DNA of 64,000 bases from Synergistaceae bacterium (GTDB taxonomy: Bacteria; Synergistota; Synergistia; Synergistales; Aminobacteriaceae), in the NCBI GenBank assembly GCA_009783355.1, contig WRHH01000001.1, forward strand, positions 124,001 through 188,000. Reading direction: 5' to 3'. Within the stretch, counting starts at the first letter, position 1; each line of letters begins with the position of its first letter. The translations under genes and the position numbers were made by a program. This document shows, in pieces, positions 9,201 through 16,909 of this stretch. The notes beneath the pieces are model-generated. The model was not told where the DNA came from, searched no databases, and was given only the letters and a program-made list of their open reading frames with translations.

Positions 9201-9291
9201 CATCTTCAAATTCCGGGAAAATGGCTAAAACCGTGCTTGCAAAACACAACATTAACACAACAGCTAAAAAAATACTTGCAAATTTTCGCAT
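6235..9291 (-). CDS. Secreted M20/PepV-like dipeptidase with Synergist-CTERM tail
   Basis: A 1018-residue exported peptidase. The signal peptide (MRKFASIFLAVVLMLCFASTVLA) is followed by a PepV/Sapep-like M20 metallopeptidase. Visible site motifs are INIVHQD (His206, Asp208), GRGTDDDRSP (metal-bridging Asp near 267), a Glu-Asp pair in GQTEDGGSS (near 302), DAGVLPI (Asp near 339), GGTYASSF, and a C-terminal HGTLHGWNERIELDG histidine motif. PepV enzymes are about 470 residues; this one has large inserts. The C-terminus has a poly-Glu linker, then TGCNAGFAIFALLAIPFVVRRRK-type sorting signal. The ATG at 9291 lies 10 bases after AAAGGA; the GTG at 9300 is too close to that site. It probably trims peptides at the cell surface. 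Confidence 0.85.
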   Translation of the reverse strand: MRKFASIFLAVVLMLCFASTVLAIFPEFEDDGKIFWKGQMVDRISLTNAELDEALGYKAARERAAVMNALDFDASALMLPNVETLYGHTIDNSIKSNRNDFLSDLAFIIQEQDAENATADDPADYPPKAGFARLFNYHKERWLELGFEEDGAESRIHYSYLPNGGVPPAKRGHPVTDLDAPSVLPIYFWMELGAKELPEVAINIVHQDTTNDYSSTRGDNGGWPGALVRPLHVTNPNAYWTLGGSHQANVIVDPTTGRWVMVGRGTDDDRSPSIAMLYAMKALKDSGVPLRRRVRLILGQTEDGGSSWNTSYFGGSGSFSDMKWYTAQDEWPVIGVAADAGVLPINTMNSQTTWSPNIRLTWTDNASTGIGLRFPNVLDYKDVYGTGSISNQMIHGSAANGGVPIALPALLYNQVREEHVYKSYFAGETAMTSSGQNLLQAAWLVMPNGQSAADLASAARALRDSYRINWGGWEFPDEKGLRPPVTKVPMADRWETGIAIEQVDSATGNYSITGDAVQIVTKGHVTRLWHKEFFSPRHILVDFLSKLVIPSGFSAAWQPEMRKLIAFFPFDNFRERKIWNGNSMLGNYAPKVYSGTLVNISGLTPVYNSTAPAPTSWTPKYATAARAYSFRGRNDENINTLDAAYAFAYGNVPTPNDGDGYLNVRTSAATISNAIRERCNDLGLNLTTTTTAANHTSFGYCTPDSDVLIKSMRSYNTYYRTFGVLDSGYTGEIMENKPDSVAGGTYASSFVVQGTPQDGRMIGIGGWGGHGTLHGWNERIELDGIIDHAKRIARTFAEFAGGVPHTWTVSGNGSTAATQKDRLAYINTYGKTAPNIYIPEESVVRPVIAKLYSTNTLPRNESTEILYARKFRMDGLTGTSPAMTLTTNLTNADGTNSGMGKIYMFAKVGSAEDINANWDQVDVGTNGSASFVFAANGIYDQTPAASADIVEVSVIALAVTNGYSVPLDAAGELEEEEEEAKKTVRKAIEDRIDKRTGCNAGFAIFALLAIPFVVRRRK

Positions 9292-9367
9292 AAAATACAC
9301 ATCCTTTCTGAATTTTATTTATTAGTTGATTTAAGCTGCCTATATATCGCTAGTATTTTTTCAATAT

Positions 9368-9384
9368 AAAAACTCCTCCTTTCA
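9368..9384 (-). promoter_or_regulatory. Conserved leader element upstream of the first M20 gene
   Basis: The 17-base element TGAAAGGAGGAGTTTTT (minus strand) ends exactly 77 bases before the start codon of this gene. The identical element lies at the same distance before the paralogue at 9692-12898. It looks like a strong ribosome-binding site but has no ATG after it; TTG codons follow in both copies, so a leader peptide is possible. Confidence 0.5.
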
Positions 9385-9652
9385 AATTACTAAAAACGAG
9401 AGCTTCTTTTTGTTTGTAAGGGCTCTCGTAATATTTTTATTAAAAAAGAGCCGAACAAGGTTTTTTTTTAATGTTAATCCCTCTTCGTCTCCTTTGTTAA
9501 TTTTAGTTAACTTAAGAACAACAAATAGGGGACAGCTTTAATACTGCCACCACCTAAACTCATATATGCCTCCGACAAATAAATTCATATTATTCATTTT
9601 ATTAAAATACTACCTGGAATATAAAATGTCAACAGGTTGGGGAGAAAATAAT

Positions 9653-9678
9653 AAAAAAAGGAGCCCGAAGGCTCCTCT
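9653..9678 (-). terminator. Terminator after the second M20 peptidase gene
   Basis: AGGAGCC-TTCG-GGCTCCT followed by a T7 run on the minus strand, 14 bases after the stop of the gene ending at 9692. The UUCG tetraloop and the similarity to the terminator at 6183-6216 show that the two genes share their 3' organisation. Confidence 0.85.
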
Positions 9679-9691
9679 TAATCTTGCAAAA

Positions 9692-12600
9692 TTACTTTCT
9701 GCGTCTTACGACGAACGGAACGAGCAACAAAGGAAGGATGGCAAATCCTGCGTCGCATCCTGTTCTCTTGTCAATTCTATCCTCAATTGCTTTCCTAACT
9801 GTCTTTTTCGCTTCCTCTTCTTCCTCTTCCTCTTCCTCGCCAGCTGCGCTAAGAGGTACAGAGTAACCGTTGGTCTTGACAAGGGCTATTACGCTGACTT
9901 CAACGTCTTTCGAAGTAGCGCCGGTTGCCGCCGTCATGTCAAAGCTGGTGTTGGGCTCAAAATCGAACGTAATTGTGCCGTCTGCAGCTGGGGTGCCGAC
10001 CGCAACCCAATTATTGTTGCTTGCAATTTTGGCGAACATACGAACCGTGCCGGAGCCTTTCGCGGTTCCATCAGCATTGATGAGGCTCGTCTTAAGCGTC
10101 ATTGCAGGAATGGATCCTGTCAGTCCGTTCATTCTGAACTTGCGAGCAAACAGAATCTCCGTTACTTCATCTCTCGCTATATCGTTGTTGGAATAGAGAG
10201 CAGCAATTGCCAATCTGGCAGTTGTTTCTTCCTGAATATAGATGTTAGGTACGTTGCTGTTCGTTGCTGCATATGACAACCGTTGCTTGTGCGGTAAAGC
10301 GGCGCTTCCGTTGCCGGAAACTTCCCATGTATGCGGCACGCCGGTTGCGTACTCAACAAAAGTACGCGCGACACGCTTGTTGAAGTCGACCATACCGTCA
10401 AGCTCGACTCTCTCGTTCCATCCATGAAGCGTTCCTCTTCCGCCCCAACCGCCGAGAGCGATCATGCGCCCGTCCAAGTTAGCCGCAGTTTGACCGGATG
10501 TTGGAAGTCTGAAGGAGTTGGAATAAGTTCCGCCGTTGATAAAATCAGGCCTGTCTTCCTTAATCTCGTTTGAATAGCCTGGATCAGGAATCCCGAATCT
10601 CCTATAATAGTTATTGTAGGCCTTCATAGCTTTCAGCAGGACGTCCGAGTCCGGCTGCGTGTAAGGAACTCCCGTTACGTTGGCGGAGTTCGCGACAGTG
10701 CCTGTAAGCCCGAGGTCATTAAGTCTGTTTCTGACGGCAGGCGCTACTAATGTTCCGTCATACATTGCTCTGAAGTAGGATGGATCGTCGTTTGGCACAG
10801 GAGCGTTCGTAAATGTGAAGTTAATGGAGGCAGTGATGCGCGTGAGGTTCTCATCATTGCGTCCTCTGTTAGTGTAGTTTACATTTGCTCCTGTTGTCTT
10901 GGTTACCCAGATTTCATTCGTGCCTGACATTTGCCCGCAGAATGAGCTGTCGCCTGAGATCGGAGTATTAAATGTTGGGGTGAAATTACCGAAGCTTGAC
11001 AGCGTTCCTGAGTATATCTTCTTGTTGAGATAATTGCCGACCATCGTGTTTCCGTTCCATATCTTTCTCTCGCGGAAGTTCTCGAACGGATAGAAAGCTA
11101 TGAGCTTGCGCATCTCATTCTGCCATGGAGCGTTGAAGCCTGTCGGGATGATAATCTTTGAAAGCACTTCAGCCATAATATGGCGAGCTGAGAAATATTC
11201 TTTCTCCCAGAAGCGCGTTACATGACCTTTCGTTATTATCTGAACTGCGTCTCCGCCGGTGGTAACTGCCTGTCCAGTGGCGGTGTTCACGCGCATAACG
11301 TCGATTCCGGCATCCCAGCGTCCGGCAAGAGGGACTTTTTGTACAGCCGGGCGCGATGCTTTCTCATCCGGATATTCCCAACCGCCCCAATTAATTCTTG
11401 TGTTGCTCTTAACGGCGTTTACGGCATTGAGAAGCGCCGTTATATTAGCCGCCGATGTTCCCGCTGGCGGTACAAGCCATACTGCCTGAAGCATGCTCTG
11501 TCCTGTCGATGTGCCTGACCAGGCGCCCGCGTAATAAGTCTTATATACGAAGGATTCGCGCGCCTGATTGTAGAGAATGGCAGGCAGAGCAGTTGGGGCG
11601 CCGTCCGTAAAGTTCGGCCATGTGCCGCTGCCTGAACCCCACTGGTTAGCGGCGCTTATGGCGGATCCGCCATTGTATTCATGCCTGTAGGGAAGCACGT
11701 TCGGGAAACGTAATCCTATACTATTAGCGTCATATGTCCATGACAGGATTATATTGCTTATACTGGAGCTGCTATTTGCCTGTGAGAACATGATAGGAAC
11801 CACGCCGGAGTCAGCAGTCGTTCCCATTATCGGCCATTCGTCCTGATGAGTGTACCAGCCCATATCGCCGAAGCTCGTAGTACCATAGAATGGGCTTATC
11901 GTGCTTTCTCTTCTGAACATGGTGGTGGCGTCCTCGGTTGTTCCCCACACGCAACGTATGCGGCGGCGCAGAGGCACGCCGGAATCCTTTATGGCTTTCA
12001 GGCCATAAAGCATTGATACTATCGGTCCTCTGTCATCATCACCGCCGCGCCCGATCATAACCCATCTCTGAGTTACAGGGTCGCGGATGACGTTTGCCTG
12101 ATGCGATCCGCCGAGCGTCCAGAATCTATTGGGGCTTGCAACGTGCACCGGCGTCGGGAATACTCCCGGGAGCTCTTTACCGTCTTCGCCGTATTCAACC
12201 CAGCCGCCGCGGTCGCCGCGAACGCTGCCTGTGTCTTCCCACGGATCGGTGTGAGAAACGTTGAGCGTCACTTCAGGAAGATCCTTGTGTCCGAGCTCAA
12301 CGTACATATATAGCGGGAACATGGAACCCTGGCGCCAGTATTCGGCGTCGGTCTGTCCCGGTTGCCTTGCGCTTCTTTTATGAGGCGGCACAACATAATT
12401 AGGAGCGGGGACCTTTACTATTCTCGACTCAACTCCGTCCAATTCAAAACCAAGCTCCTGCGCGCGCTCCACGAAATACTCAATTATCTCCACGCTGCTC
12501 TCATAAGGAGAATACTGACCGGGGTCCTGATATGAACTTCCACCGGTTCCCTGTTCTTGAATTATGTAAGCAAGGTCGCCGAGAAAATCGCTGCGGTCTT

Positions 12601-12898
12601 TTTTAATTGCTTCGTCAAGCTTATCGCCGTAAAGCGATTCAATGTTCGGGATTGAAAGAGCATAGGACGAAGAGTCTAAAGCAGCCATTGCAGCCGCGTT
12701 TTCCCTTGCCGCTGTAATGCCGTAAAACTCTTCAAGCTGTATAGTTGATAATGTGCTTGGTTTTACTTCTTGACCATTGTAAAAGATTGTCTCTTCTTTA
12801 TCATCATCTGTTATATAGGGTGTGGTGATAGCAAGAACTGCGCTTGAAAAGCATATTACTAGCGCGACAGCTAATAAAATGTTAAAAAACTTTCGCAT
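9692..12898 (-). CDS. Secreted M20/PepV-like dipeptidase paralogue with Synergist-CTERM tail
   Basis: A 1068-residue paralogue of the preceding peptidase. It has the same signal peptide type (MRKFFNILLAVALVICFSSAVLA) and the M20 motifs LNVSHTD, GRGGDDDRGP, a TEDATT segment, DSGVVPI, GGTYSNSF and RGTLHGWNERVELDGM. The GRGGDDDRGP motif is closer to the PepV consensus than its sister's. The tail is nine Glu residues, then AKKTVRKAIEDRIDKRTGC and a membrane-spanning Synergist-CTERM end. The ATG at 12898 is 7 bases from GAAAGGAAG; the GTG at 12904 is disfavoured. The last ~50 codons are nearly identical in DNA to the sister gene, suggesting recent duplication or gene conversion. It is likely a surface dipeptidase with different peptide preference. 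Confidence 0.85.
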   Translation of the reverse strand: MRKFFNILLAVALVICFSSAVLAITTPYITDDDKEETIFYNGQEVKPSTLSTIQLEEFYGITAARENAAAMAALDSSSYALSIPNIESLYGDKLDEAIKKDRSDFLGDLAYIIQEQGTGGSSYQDPGQYSPYESSVEIIEYFVERAQELGFELDGVESRIVKVPAPNYVVPPHKRSARQPGQTDAEYWRQGSMFPLYMYVELGHKDLPEVTLNVSHTDPWEDTGSVRGDRGGWVEYGEDGKELPGVFPTPVHVASPNRFWTLGGSHQANVIRDPVTQRWVMIGRGGDDDRGPIVSMLYGLKAIKDSGVPLRRRIRCVWGTTEDATTMFRRESTISPFYGTTSFGDMGWYTHQDEWPIMGTTADSGVVPIMFSQANSSSSISNIILSWTYDANSIGLRFPNVLPYRHEYNGGSAISAANQWGSGSGTWPNFTDGAPTALPAILYNQARESFVYKTYYAGAWSGTSTGQSMLQAVWLVPPAGTSAANITALLNAVNAVKSNTRINWGGWEYPDEKASRPAVQKVPLAGRWDAGIDVMRVNTATGQAVTTGGDAVQIITKGHVTRFWEKEYFSARHIMAEVLSKIIIPTGFNAPWQNEMRKLIAFYPFENFRERKIWNGNTMVGNYLNKKIYSGTLSSFGNFTPTFNTPISGDSSFCGQMSGTNEIWVTKTTGANVNYTNRGRNDENLTRITASINFTFTNAPVPNDDPSYFRAMYDGTLVAPAVRNRLNDLGLTGTVANSANVTGVPYTQPDSDVLLKAMKAYNNYYRRFGIPDPGYSNEIKEDRPDFINGGTYSNSFRLPTSGQTAANLDGRMIALGGWGGRGTLHGWNERVELDGMVDFNKRVARTFVEYATGVPHTWEVSGNGSAALPHKQRLSYAATNSNVPNIYIQEETTARLAIAALYSNNDIARDEVTEILFARKFRMNGLTGSIPAMTLKTSLINADGTAKGSGTVRMFAKIASNNNWVAVGTPAADGTITFDFEPNTSFDMTAATGATSKDVEVSVIALVKTNGYSVPLSAAGEEEEEEEEEAKKTVRKAIEDRIDKRTGCDAGFAILPLLLVPFVVRRRK

Positions 12899-12974
12899 AA
12901 ACACACTTCCTTTCTGAATATGTTGTTTTCACAGTTTATATAAACAATAGAATTCCGCATGTAGTCTTTCCTTC

Positions 12975-12991
12975 AAAAACTCCTCCTTTCA
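12975..12991 (-). promoter_or_regulatory. Conserved leader element upstream of the second M20 gene
   Basis: A perfect copy of TGAAAGGAGGAGTTTTT, again 77 bases before the ATG of the downstream peptidase gene. The bases between element and start are not otherwise conserved except the ribosome-binding region (ATTCAGAAAGGA). Here an ATG overlaps the element (ATGAAAGGAGGAGTT) and would open an 18-codon mini-ORF, but that frame is absent in the sister leader. Confidence 0.5.
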
Positions 12992-13182
12992 TGATTTATC
13001 AATTACTGCCTTATAGCTGTTAGTCTCATGTAACATGCGGTATCATATAGCAATTTTTATATGCTGTCAATTGTAAAATATGAAATAAACCTGAGTTCTA
13101 TTATGAGGTAAATTTCACAAAGTAAATGCAATACTCGTTGTATATAATTTCTTAAAATTGAAATTTTTTATTCGAACGACGA

Positions 13183-14469
13183 TCAAAACACATTCCTACC
13201 CGCAACCGCACCGGTACTCCAGCAGTTTTGAAGGTTAAATCCCCCAGTCGGGCCGTCTATATCAATAACTTCGCCAGCGAACCATAAATTGCGGCATATT
13301 TTTGAGCGCATTGTGGCAGGATCAATTTCTTTCAGCGATACTCCACCCCTTGTTACTATGGCGTGATTGAATCCAGCTGTTCCGCTGGGATACATTTTTA
13401 TGCACTTCAAGAGATTTACGAATTCGCATATTTCTTCTTCTGAAATGTATTTTATGGGTTTGTCGTGCGGAATATCTGATAAATGCAAGATAAGCGGCAG
13501 AAGATGCGCAGGTACGAACGCCCGGAGCGCGTTATTGAAGCGCGCGCCTTCCCTCGCTTCAAATTCGCGCATAACGCGCGAGAGGAGCGTTTCTTTATCC
13601 AATGCCGGTTTCAGGTCGAGCGTAAGGGATATGACGTCTTGCCCCTGATCTATTTTTCCGCTTTCAAGAAATGGATATTCTATTATCTCACGGCTCATGT
13701 CCATCACAATAGGCCCGCTTATACCAAAAGGCGCAAATTCCATTTCTCCGAAGCGCTCTGAAATTTTTTCGGTTCCAAGCCAAGCGGTCAGTTTCACGTT
13801 TCTGAGGTCGAATCCTTTAGCGAGCTTTACCCATGTTTCATGCGTCTTTATCGGAACAATTACGGGGCGAGGAGTAATTATTGTGTGTCCCGCGCGCGCG
13901 GCAAAAATATATCCGTCGCCTGTCGACCCCGTCTTTGGAAAGCTTTTTCCTCCGGTCGCCAATATATAACAACTTGCTTCAATCTCCTGACTTCCGTGTT
14001 CGCGGCTTCCGCTCATTTTTACTATTAGCCTGTCTATTGAGTTACCTTTCATGACGATATTTTTGACCTCGGTATTGCGGTTTATCAGGACACGGCCTTC
14101 TTTACAGAAACTCAAGAGGCATTTCAGGATCAAGCTCGCGTCGCCATCCTCCGGAAAAACGCGTCCCCCTCTTTCCACAATAGTTTTGATTCCGCGCGAA
14201 TTAAAAAAATCAATGGCGTCGCTAGCTCCGAATTGACTGAAAGCGGAATAAAGAAATTTACCGTTGTCTCCGTAACGCGAAATAAAGGTATTCATATCCT
14301 CTTCGGCGTTCGTTATGTTGCATCTCCCTTTGCCCGCAATGAGCAATTTCTCGCCGACTGAAGGATTCTTTTCAATGAGAACAACCCTCGCTCCGTCCTT
14401 AGCCGCCGTCCCCGCAGCAAAAAGCCCTGCCGGCCCGCCGCCAATTACTGCAATATCGAATTTTTCCAT
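13183..14469 (-). CDS. BaiN/YhiN-type NAD(P)/FAD-dependent oxidoreductase
   Basis: A 428-residue flavoprotein of the HI0933/YhiN/BaiN family. It has the Rossmann FAD-binding motif VIGGGPAGLFAAGTAA (residues 8-23) and the family signature KLLIAGKGRCNITN (41-54). An internal ILATGGKSFPKTGSTGDGY block follows, and the C-terminal FAD motif is LWFAGEVIDIDGPTGGFNLQNCWSTGAVAG. Members are cytoplasmic; a few reduce bile-acid intermediates, but the role here is unknown. It overlaps the end of doc by one base (TAATG), so it is read from the same message as the toxin module. That link is probably positional rather than functional. Confidence 0.9.
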   Translation of the reverse strand: MEKFDIAVIGGGPAGLFAAGTAAKDGARVVLIEKNPSVGEKLLIAGKGRCNITNAEEDMNTFISRYGDNGKFLYSAFSQFGASDAIDFFNSRGIKTIVERGGRVFPEDGDASLILKCLLSFCKEGRVLINRNTEVKNIVMKGNSIDRLIVKMSGSREHGSQEIEASCYILATGGKSFPKTGSTGDGYIFAARAGHTIITPRPVIVPIKTHETWVKLAKGFDLRNVKLTAWLGTEKISERFGEMEFAPFGISGPIVMDMSREIIEYPFLESGKIDQGQDVISLTLDLKPALDKETLLSRVMREFEAREGARFNNALRAFVPAHLLPLILHLSDIPHDKPIKYISEEEICEFVNLLKCIKMYPSGTAGFNHAIVTRGGVSLKEIDPATMRSKICRNLWFAGEVIDIDGPTGGFNLQNCWSTGAVAGRNVF

Positions 14470-14864
14470 TAGTATGCCCCTGTATTTAAGCTATATTTTC
14501 TCAAAAAGCAGGCTATTTCAGGCTTTAATACTTCGCCTCCTGCTATTGATCGAACAAATCTCTCAAGCTTATATGGGTCAACTTCAATTTCAATGTCATT
14601 CAATGCGAGGAAATACAGGCATGTTGCAAGCCCTGCCCTTTTGTTCCCATCTATGAACGGGTGATTTTGGACTATATGGAACAAATATGCCGCCCCCATC
14701 TCAAAAATATCCTTATGAAGATAGTTACCGTCAAACGTCGATGATGGTTGAGCCAATGCAGATTCAAGAAGCTGGATATCACGTACTCCGTAGCTTCCTC
14801 CATACAAATCAATTTGCTCTTTATGGAAATCCAGGACTTCCTGAAGAGAAAGAAAAAAGGTCAT
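14469..14864 (-). CDS. doc: Doc-type (Fic fold) toxin
   Basis: A 131-residue death-on-curing family protein. The Fic-fold active-site loop reads HPFIDGNKR (residues 68-76), the Doc-type variant with NKR in place of the AMPylating GNGR motif. Doc proteins phosphorylate EF-Tu and stop translation. The N-terminal region (YGGSYGVRDIQLLESALAQP) is also typical. The start directly follows the stop of the AbrB-type gene at 14865, the usual antitoxin-toxin arrangement. It is the toxin half of one of several toxin-antitoxin modules in this window. The active-site loop looks intact. Confidence 0.9.
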   Translation of the reverse strand: MTFFLSLQEVLDFHKEQIDLYGGSYGVRDIQLLESALAQPSSTFDGNYLHKDIFEMGAAYLFHIVQNHPFIDGNKRAGLATCLYFLALNDIEIEVDPYKLERFVRSIAGGEVLKPEIACFLRKYSLNTGAY

Positions 14865-15104
14865 CTAATTTGCCAGTCTTTCAAAGGTTTTTGCGTATTT
14901 GTTATGAATTCTTTCCCGAATTATTCTTATTTTAGCCGCTCTACCCTCTGAATTTGTTCCATTCCTAATTGGGGTAACGACTAAAACATCTCCGTCAGTG
15001 GATAAGGACATTGGCATATCAGGGGTTATGTTTAAGAGTTCCAAAATTGGGCGGTCTATTATCAAAGCAAAACTGTTCCCATGTTTCGTTAGAGTTTTTA
15101 TCAC
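14865..15104 (-). CDS. AbrB/MazE-type antitoxin
   Basis: A 79-residue protein with an N-terminal SpoVT/AbrB swapped-hairpin DNA-binding domain (KTLTKHGNSFALIIDRPILELLNI...VLVVTPI). A basic C-terminal tail is likely the toxin-neutralising part. It sits directly before doc. Doc is classically paired with Phd, but AbrB-Doc pairings are also common. It probably autoregulates the operon through its own promoter in the 15105-15160 region; no clear operator was resolved there. Confidence 0.85.
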   Translation of the reverse strand: MIKTLTKHGNSFALIIDRPILELLNITPDMPMSLSTDGDVLVVTPIRNGTNSEGRAAKIRIIRERIHNKYAKTFERLAN

Positions 15105-15255
15105 TATGTATCATCTCCATTATAATAATGTAAATACAGTATATCACAAATAGTGTAGAGAGTAACGGGGTGATTGCTGCCTCTATCAAAGCTTACCTTG
15201 GGCAACTCGAAGTCTTTTTTCTTTTGTCTTTTCTAATCCCTAATCCCTGTCTTTC

Positions 15256-16668
15256 TCACTTCCCGACGCAAAAATCGCTGAATACTTTGTACAATAAAAT
15301 ATCATCGCTTAGTATTCCCAGTAGCCTTTCCAGCGCTATTCTGGATTCTGCCAAGCATGACGCTACCAGGTCAACTCCGCCTATGCTTTTGGCGTCCGCT
15401 GCCGCCTGCAATGATTCCAGGGCGTTTCTTACCTCGTTCAATTGTCTTGCCGTGACATTCAGTCCGTAACTCGGAGAGCTCCCTATAGGGTTTCCTCCTC
15501 TGTAACCTGCTATATCCAGTATTTTTTCTTTAAGAGAGTCGACTCCTGCGCCGCTCTTTGCCGATATCAATATTATGTGGCTTTCCGGAAATTTATCGAA
15601 AAGATAGTCCTCATTGAGTTTTTGCGGCAAGTCAATTTTGTTGACAACAAAAATATGCGCGCTATTGCGCAGCTTTTCTTCCATATCTTCTGAGAGTTCA
15701 CCCTGATCCTCTATCGGCCTGCTTCCGTCAAACACCCAGAGGCATATATCCGCGCGCGTGAATTCTTCCCTTGCTTTTTTTACACCAAAAGCCTCGGCTT
15801 CGTTTAAGGGAATACGTATTCCAGCAGTGTCAATTAGCCTTATCGGTACGCCGTGCCATGTTATCGATTCTTCTATGACGTCCCGTGTTGTTCCCGGCAT
15901 TGATGTGACTATTGCGCGGGCTTGTTTCACCAGCGCGTTTAAGAGTGAAGATTTTCCGACGTTGGGGCAGCCCACTATGGCTACGCGAATTCCTTCTCTC
16001 AGTAAAAACCCGCTTTTGCAACGATCAAGCAAATCTTCAAGTTCCATCTTGAGCGTCTCAATTCCGTTTGAGAGTTCATCCTCAGCAACGTATGGAGTAT
16101 CTTCCTCGGGGAAGTCCAATCCTACTTCTATTCTGGCTTGCAGGTTAAGGATCTCTTCATGTATGTCCTCTGCAAATTTAGAGAGTTCGCCGCGAAGGGT
16201 TCTTGTCGCAGCTTTTAACGCTTCCTCGCTGCGGGAGCGTATGATACCGAGCACTCCTTCCGCTTGAGACAGGTCTATTCGGCCATTTAAGAAAGCTCGC
16301 TTGGTGAATTCCCCGGGTTCTGCGATGCGGGCGCCCGCGCGAATTAAGAGTTCTAAGCAAAGCTGTGAAACTAAAGACCCGCCATGAGTGTGGATTTCAA
16401 CTATATTTTCGCCGGTGTAGCTTCTTGGAGAAGAAAAACGCACGACGAGAACGTTATCGATAATGTCGCGGGTCGTTTTATCGTCTCCTGTCGGCTTGCC
16501 AAGAAGGTTAGCGAGCTGCATTCTTCTTGCTTCGACTTTGTCGAGAGGTTCCGGTGTTTTTAGAATTTTTGCCGCTATTTCACATGCGTCTTCACCGGAA
16601 ACTCTCACTATGGCTATCCCTGACTCCCCCCAAGCTGTCGATATTGCTGCTATTGTGTCCTGTTTCAT
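15256..16668 (-). CDS. mnmE: tRNA modification GTPase MnmE
   Basis: With MnmG, this enzyme adds the carboxymethylaminomethyl group to U34 of certain tRNAs. The 470-residue protein has the N-terminal tetrahydrofolate-binding domain (DTIAAISTAWGESGIAIVR...; ENIVEIHTHGG), a helical domain, and an inserted G domain with G1 GCPNVGKSS (233-241) and G3 DTAGIR. The C-terminus is the family hallmark FSDFCVGK, with Cys467 near the end. Length is typical. The start ATG at 16668 follows GGGAGAGAG. It lies downstream of uvrB, separated by a REP-bearing gap of 240 bases. Directly after its stop comes an AGACAGGGATTAGGGATTAG block. Confidence 0.97.
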   Translation of the reverse strand: MKQDTIAAISTAWGESGIAIVRVSGEDACEIAAKILKTPEPLDKVEARRMQLANLLGKPTGDDKTTRDIIDNVLVVRFSSPRSYTGENIVEIHTHGGSLVSQLCLELLIRAGARIAEPGEFTKRAFLNGRIDLSQAEGVLGIIRSRSEEALKAATRTLRGELSKFAEDIHEEILNLQARIEVGLDFPEEDTPYVAEDELSNGIETLKMELEDLLDRCKSGFLLREGIRVAIVGCPNVGKSSLLNALVKQARAIVTSMPGTTRDVIEESITWHGVPIRLIDTAGIRIPLNEAEAFGVKKAREEFTRADICLWVFDGSRPIEDQGELSEDMEEKLRNSAHIFVVNKIDLPQKLNEDYLFDKFPESHIILISAKSGAGVDSLKEKILDIAGYRGGNPIGSSPSYGLNVTARQLNEVRNALESLQAAADAKSIGGVDLVASCLAESRIALERLLGILSDDILLYKVFSDFCVGK

Positions 16669-16785
16669 TGGGCTCTCTCCCTGTCTTCAAGATATTTTAG
16701 CAATTTGAAGTCTTTATTGCGGGTCGCATAACCACCCCGGCGACCAACCATCTACTGGAGTGGAATGCCGCCTCTACGATCATAA

Positions 16786-16909
16786 AATCGGCAATTCAAA
16801 GTATTTAACGCGGGCGGCTACAAGCCGCCCCTACAAAGCTGAATTAAGCAGCCCGAAGTCTATGGCGTTTGTTTTGTTTTTCATTAAACATTGAACATTG
16901 TGCATTGTT
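16786..16909 (-). repeat. REP palindrome plus 3'-flank repeat between uvrB and mnmE
   Basis: The block contains GGCAATTCAAAGTATTT, then the palindrome GGGCGGCT-ACA-AGCCGCCC followed by CTAC (16812-16834). Next comes a segment related to those at 53100 and 59190 (CTATGGCGTTTGTTTTG), then words of the ACAATGCACAATGTTCAATG family that start right after the uvrB stop. The same ~120-base composite recurs near 53040 and 59130. Confidence 0.8.

Noticed and set aside
12981-12991. Leader mini-ORF MKGGVFEGKTT... in the second M20 leader as a true conserved peptide
   Set aside because: The same frame does not exist in the otherwise matching leader of the sister gene, so only the shared 17-base element is reported.
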